NCBI GenBank assembly: GCA_021399435.1
Contig: JAJTUP010000006.1
Coordinates: 1,488,001 to 1,552,000 of the forward strand
Length of the DNA stretch: 64,000 nucleotides
DNA from: Diaporthe sp. PMI_573
Taxonomy: Eukaryota; Ascomycota; Sordariomycetes; Diaporthales; Diaporthaceae
Direction of reading: 5' to 3'
The position numbers were made by a program, and so were the translations under genes. Shown one piece after another: positions 59,316-64,000 of this stretch (its first letter is position 1; every line of letters begins with the position of its first letter). The notes beneath the pieces are model-generated. The model did not search any database, was not told where the DNA came from, and worked only from the letters and a program-made list of their open reading frames with translations.

Positions 59316-59414
59316 ATGGTTACCAGGGAGACTCCAATCTTCGCCAACCAAGGCCGTGGAGCCTACGACACAACTGGTGTCCCAAAGCCCCCACCGCAGC
59401 CCAAGCCTCGATAA
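59316..59414 (+). CDS. Candidate 32-codon small ORF
   Basis: First ATG downstream of the putative splice acceptor at 59278, giving MVTRETPIFANQGRGAYDTT and then a proline-rich end (PKPPPQPKPR). The small frame reads like a peptide, but I recognise no family, and it could also be the N-terminal part of a protein spliced further downstream or an upstream ORF. Two longer overlapping frames (59213-59608 and 59017-59994, both plus) cross the putative intron and have no domain. Translation is unproven. Confidence 0.28.
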   Translation: MVTRETPIFANQGRGAYDTTGVPKPPPQPKPR

Positions 59415-61036
59415 GTCTTGTCGCTATGCCATCCATCCCTTGGTTCGGCACCAACTCTCGAAACAATGGCCGCCGTCACACGCTAGCCTCCGTCCCGCGA
59501 CGAGAGGAAACCACGGCAGACCAAAATCGTGGCGCCGGACTATTCGCTCGGTCGGGTTCCTGGTCGCGACGCCAAAGGCCAGGAGCACAAGCCCTCTTCT
59601 CACAATGAGCACGGACAGATCTGCTTCTCGGGCCCCTGCACGCTTTTGCAAATACGACGAATTTAATCACTGCGCCGCCGCCGCGCATCGTGTAACAACA
59701 GTCTTCATTTTTTATCTTATTTTCGACGACAGCGACCGGATGGACCACCATCACTCAAAGTGTCTTGGGATCGATCGATTGCATTCCGACACCGTACATC
59801 ATTTAATACGCATTCCTCCGAAAGAGACGACACAACGTTTACCTGGCTCGCTGCCACTTGGATTTTCCCAGCACGAAAAAGGACACAGGCGTGAAATGTT
59901 TTGTTTTTCACAAAAAGGAAGAGGGTTTCACACGCGGCGAGAATCTCGCCCCGGGGCTGCACACGGCGTTCAACTAGATCGGATCGGGTTTTAGATTTGG
60001 GGCAAGTCAGCTTGCTTCTTTCTGTCAGACGTCAACATTTTCACTTTTTTTTTTTCCTTTTCTTTTTGCACCGCACATCGCGAGCGCGCAAGCCTTGGGC
60101 GAAGTCGGTGCGAAGAAAAAAATGTCTAGCGATTCCTGCGCCTATCCTCGACCATACGGCATCGGCATTCATGTGGGGGCGAGCAAGCCGCTTCACCTCG
60201 ACCTCATTGCTTGACATTTTCTTACCTGTCTTAGTTTTTGGGCATGACCGGGGCTGGGATACAGAAAAAATGGATATGACTAGTGGGCTGTAACCTTCGT
60301 CTGCTTCTTTTTTTGTTTTATTTGCAGGTGCTATGGAAAGAGATGGAACGGGTCACAAAAAAGGGTTGAGAGGATTGGGAAAAAAGAAAACTGGCCGGGA
60401 TGCATATAGACCTGTTTTTTTTCCGGCTTCACTGCCGCTTCCACCACTATCCTCCTCCCTTTTCCACCTTCGTTTTTCCCCCACCCTCTTCACTTCGCTT
60501 CAGAGCCATGTTTTTTCTCCTCATCAAAACAACTTTGTCGCGTCTCACATATGTACACATACTGTCGGAGGATCTGGATGAACTTCGATAATGGAAGGAG
60601 AGAGAGAGAGATTGTGTCTGGCCAGCTGGGCACCCCCCGGGCTGGCACCAGGAGGAGAAGAAAGATACCCCGGATTTAGAGGTTGCCTGTACAGAATAGT
60701 AAGAAGCACCAGCTAGCTACACAGCGTTTTTTGCTTTTAACATCAATTCTTTCTCAAACGTGTGGCCCACAGCAGTGAAATTGACGTTGTCCATCGCCGG
60801 GGTGTCATGATGGTTGCAAGACGTGAGAAGTGGGCCAAAAAAGAAAGCACAAAGACCAATCACTGGGCGCCATATGCAGGTCTCAGCAGGAGAGAGAGGC
60901 GAGGCGACGGCGCGGGGGAGGATGGCGGATGGCGCCGTATGTAAGGGCAATCATCAAAAGCAGAGGCGCATCGGCCCGGGGCCGGTGCATCACATGCTCA
61001 CCGTCGTATCAGTCGACGGTGAGCGCGAAAAAGGTG

Positions 61037-61039
<3 letters not shown>

Positions 61040-61079
<40 letters not shown>
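61040..61079. repeat. (AG)20 microsatellite
   Basis: A 40-bp uninterrupted purine dinucleotide repeat, the longest perfect simple repeat in the window. Confidence 0.95.
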
Positions 61080-61081
<2 letters not shown>

Positions 61082-63540
61082 AAAAGGATAGGCAGTAAAG
61101 GGGCTGGGTAGATGACATGGTGACACACTTTTGGGGTTGGGATTCTTTTTTACTCTTCCCACTTCCTTTTGCTCCTCTACTCCATCCCCTGTTCCTGACC
61201 ATCAAAGACCAGGACCCAGGTCGGAGATGGATGGAATTGGCACATAGCAGAGAGACATTTCTGAGAGGCACGAGCCCACAGCTCGGCGGTGCACAATCTG
61301 GAACCTCCTCCTTTACCAGATCTCAGCCTCGCCCGCGAGGTGAACAGACATATGCAGCAACGTCGGTCTGGGACATTTCTGTTGAGAAGAGAAAGAGAGA
61401 GAAAAGAAAGAAAAAAAATTGGAGCCCGTTCCCGTTCCTGCAGCAAGGGTCCTGTCACCCACCCACTAACTACCTAGGTACTGTTTGACTAGATCAGGTA
61501 GGCAGTCTAGAGAGGTAAATGTACTGTACTCTTCCCAGAGCTGGTCGGGCTAATGCGAGCGGAGAGAGGGACCCGCCGTCCTGGGTCGGCGAATGAGAGG
61601 ATGGTGGGCGTGCCTGCAGCAAGCGTCGGCCTGGGCCGCCGTGACGAAAGTGGGCTCGCTCTCTCTTACCTCTCTCCGCCTACTTTTCTCTTTCCTGGCC
61701 CGGCACGGCTGGGTTGTTGACCGGCTGTTGATCGGCCCTTCGCCTTGCTCACCGTGCCTGCTGTGGCATTACCTGGCCCTGCCAACCTTACCTAGTCAGG
61801 GCCCCATTTCCGGGACGATGCATGGTGCATATGGGCTACTGCACTGCAAGGTACGGTACATCTGTCAGAAAAGTTCCCACAGTCTCCCCTGGCCTGCATC
61901 ACCTAGTCCACCACGGTACTGCACGTCTGTACGGGGGAATGCTTGGCTTCCTGCTAGCCGCCGTGGCTCCACCTTGCTCCACTGCTTCTGGAAGAACAAG
62001 AAAGACGGAGGCGGACAGATACACCGTTTGTCGCATGAACTGGCGCTGGCGCTGACCCTGCGCTGACCCTGCGCTGTTGGTCGACCGACCGACCGACAAG
62101 ACAGCCAAACCATCCCCGTGGGCAGGAATCGCCCACCCTAATTTGCGGACATGCATCCCATCTTATCAACACAACGCCGCACACACAGTACCCGCTCGGC
62201 AGAACTTCCCCTGTTTCAAGGCTCAAAACACACTGCGCATGTGTTGGGAATTGGACGGGAGCGCCACTTGACCGGCACTCTAATGCGAGCAGCGGCAGCA
62301 GCAGCAGGTGTTTTGTTTCTCGCTTCGAGTGGCGCCCCATCCTGTCATGCCTGCTGGCCTTGTCGGGCAGGAATTGGATGCACAGGATCCCCCGGGAACC
62401 GGTGACGTTCAGCCTGTTCAGATTCTCTCACCGGGCAGCCGGGACACTCTTCTCGAGATCCTTCCCTTCCTCCCCCCCCCAAAGATCCTCCCTTGCTGCG
62501 CCATGTGTCCACACCCCCAAATCTTCCACCTCCAGACCGGTACGGAAGTACATCCTCCCAATCTCCGTGGGGGTACCCTTACTTGGGGATTGGCCCGTCA
62601 ATCCTTCCGCCGCCTTCCAGAAGCGGCATGGTGAGGAAGAGGCATCAGAGCCACACCGTCCAGAACATTTCCCCCTTTGGACGGACGTTGGGCCGCCGCA
62701 CAAGACCGCCCATCCCAATCCTTCAACGGCCTTCTCCTCCCTGACCCGTTCACCGAACTCACCACGCAAGCAAGAACAGGAAGAAGCTGCCACTGGCCCG
62801 GTGGGAACCCGGTGGGAACCCGGTGGGGAGCGCCTACATCTCTCGGGCCACTCTACCTGGATCCCCAGCGGCCCCGGCCCTATCTCTGGGTCATCTTCCT
62901 GAGACGTGCGGTACTTCGGGCCTATGCACCAAAATAGAGGAGACCGATGAGCCTGATAACATTACGACGCATGCCTACTCACACACACCCGCGCAACCCG
63001 GCACTGCGCCCAAGGCTGTTCCCGACGGCGTTTTGATTAGTGTCTGCCCTCCCTCCCTCTATGTCACAGGGCGGTGGCCCGCCATGCTGAACAAGGTGAA
63101 GCCCTGGGACAACGCTGGCCAGGGCATGCTGGTGGGCGAGTGTCCGACCAGAAGAACATTGCTTTACATTTCACGCGCCTGTGCTGCAGCATTTTGTGTC
63201 TGTCTTGTCAAAGTGTCTACTTTTATACTAAGAAGCTGCCACAGGGGCGGTGCAGGGTCTGATTCAATCTCACCCAAACTGTGCATAGGCAACATGGGAA
63301 GCATCTGACAGACATGCGCCGTCACGCATATCCAATCTAACGGACAATCAAACGGTCTATGTCTGCGCCTCACCTGTCCTTCCGAATCCTACAACCACTT
63401 GAGAGGCAAAAGGAACAACCCCTTTTTCGCAGAGGAGCCATGTTTCAACATGACGTCCAACCGCCTGGCTGCTGGAAACTCTCTTTGCCAAATTACGTCA
63501 CCGTACCTGTGTGCACATCACAATCAGATCCTCCCAAAAG

Positions 63541-63560
63541 TGTGTGTGTGTGTGTGTGTG
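63541..63560. repeat. (GT)10 microsatellite
   Basis: Ten perfect gt dinucleotides followed by gagcgtgtgtgagcgtgtg, just downstream of the nitrilase-family gene. Confidence 0.9.
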
Positions 63561-63630
63561 AGCGTGTGTGAGCGTGTGCGGTGGTGGCAAGACCAACCGA
63601 CTCGCATGATCTGATGGATCTGGTCACATC

Positions 63631-64000
63631 TCAGAAAAATACATCCCTTGTACATGTCAGCTGCAGTCTCCCAACTGGTAGAACAACGGGGAACGCCAAC
63701 AGCCTCGGCGCAACGGTTAAGACAAGCCCCTCGGTGCCATATGTCGAGATGTGGAGGCCGTCTCTTTCTATGGGGAGATCCGAAGGGAAACAAGCAAGGA
63801 GGAGCAATGGGGTGCTCAGACTCACCTTCTCCTAACCAACGGCATCCTCTCCCGCACGCTCTCCCACAGCCCCAGGTCAATATCCACCAGGCCGAGGGCG
63901 CCCACCGCGCCGTCCGGCACCGAAGGCCCCTCGTCCCGCTCCTCCACCGCCGGCAGGGCGCAACGCACGCGGCCCCACGGGTCCACGACCATACTCCCGC
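63631..64000 (-). CDS. Carbon-nitrogen hydrolase (nitrilase family), C-terminal part only
   Basis: The minus strand enters from the right edge with SMVVDPWGRVRC, the conserved strand after the catalytic cysteine region of nitrilase-family enzymes. It continues with GALGLVDIDLGLWESVRE, then RMPLVRR, which matches the family's VDIDL...VR...P..RRR ending. A GTGAGT donor at 63825 closes this exon. The last exon is less sure: an acceptor ending at 63764 restores RRRDGLHIS and an end at 63631, while the AG at 63768 is an alternative with another frame and end. The Glu-Lys-Cys catalytic triad lies outside the window, so activity cannot be judged. The family hydrolyses nitriles or amides; the subfamily is not determined. 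Confidence 0.78.

Larger units (their letters stand above)
59415..63630. other. Long gene desert, right part
   Basis: About 4.2 kb with no supported gene. It contains long T and A runs (60040-60070, 60300-60420), a perfect AG microsatellite and a GT microsatellite. The sequence up to about 60.6 kb may be 3' sequence of the candidate transcription unit at 58.07 kb. The end near 63.6 kb is the 3' flank of the nitrilase-family gene. Confidence 0.45.

Noticed and set aside
59017..59994. 325-codon plus-strand open frame
   Set aside because: Crosses the well-formed intron signals at 59071-59278 and is compositionally leader-like; kept only as part of the candidate transcription unit discussion.

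Overview
The window looks like nuclear DNA of a filamentous ascomycete, most likely a sordariomycete. It is GC-rich. Its genes are interrupted by short introns (about 50-185 nt) with GTAAGT/GTATGT-type donors, CTNAC branch sites and CAG/TAG acceptors. The recognisable products are typical fungal housekeeping proteins. I found no bacterial-type operon, CRISPR array, rRNA, tRNA or intact transposon. Exon joins were worked out by hand from splice signals and reading frame; for most complete multi-exon genes the joined length comes out as a whole number of codons.

Left part (1-22.7 kb) is gene-dense. In order: a neurofibromin/IRA-type Ras GTPase-activating protein (minus, running off the left edge); a small unknown protein (plus); the nuclear 5'-3' exoribonuclease Rat1 (minus); a Uds1-domain coiled-coil septation protein (plus); a secreted GH18-like protein (minus); a Golgi-type II membrane protein resembling GT32 glycosyltransferases but without the DXD motif (plus); TFIID subunit TAF13 (minus); and the tiny secretory-pathway protein Ksh1/Kish (plus), whose first coding exon is only the ATG.

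Middle part (22.7-47.2 kb): an 8.4-kb stretch without recognisable genes and a 1.2-kb leader precede SOK1 (Tcp11 domain, plus). Next comes a decayed deaminase-like gene (minus) in a visibly AT-richer patch, then a PLP-homeostasis protein of the YggS/PROSC family (plus), the AP-2 alpha adaptin (minus, seven exons including a 14-nt one), an NDUFAF5-like mitochondrial methyltransferase-fold protein (plus) and the ARP2/3 subunit ARPC5 (minus).

Right part (47.2-64 kb) is a gene desert of about 16 kb, rich in microsatellites and purine/pyrimidine tracts. It contains one plausible transcription unit (TATA-like element near 58.07 kb, long leader, intron, 32-codon ORF). At the right edge is the 3' end of a nitrilase-family gene (minus).

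The genes do not form one pathway. Two loose themes are Ras/cAMP signalling (IRA and SOK1) and membrane traffic with cortical actin (Ksh1, AP-2 alpha, ARPC5, Uds1 protein). Strands alternate almost perfectly, so most genes share divergent promoters or convergent 3' ends with a neighbour. I did not find a clearly new multi-gene system. The items most worth following are the decayed deaminase-like gene, the DXD-less glycosyltransferase relative, the in-frame stop-free intron in Rat1, the promoter palindrome of the secreted protein, and the long deserts.
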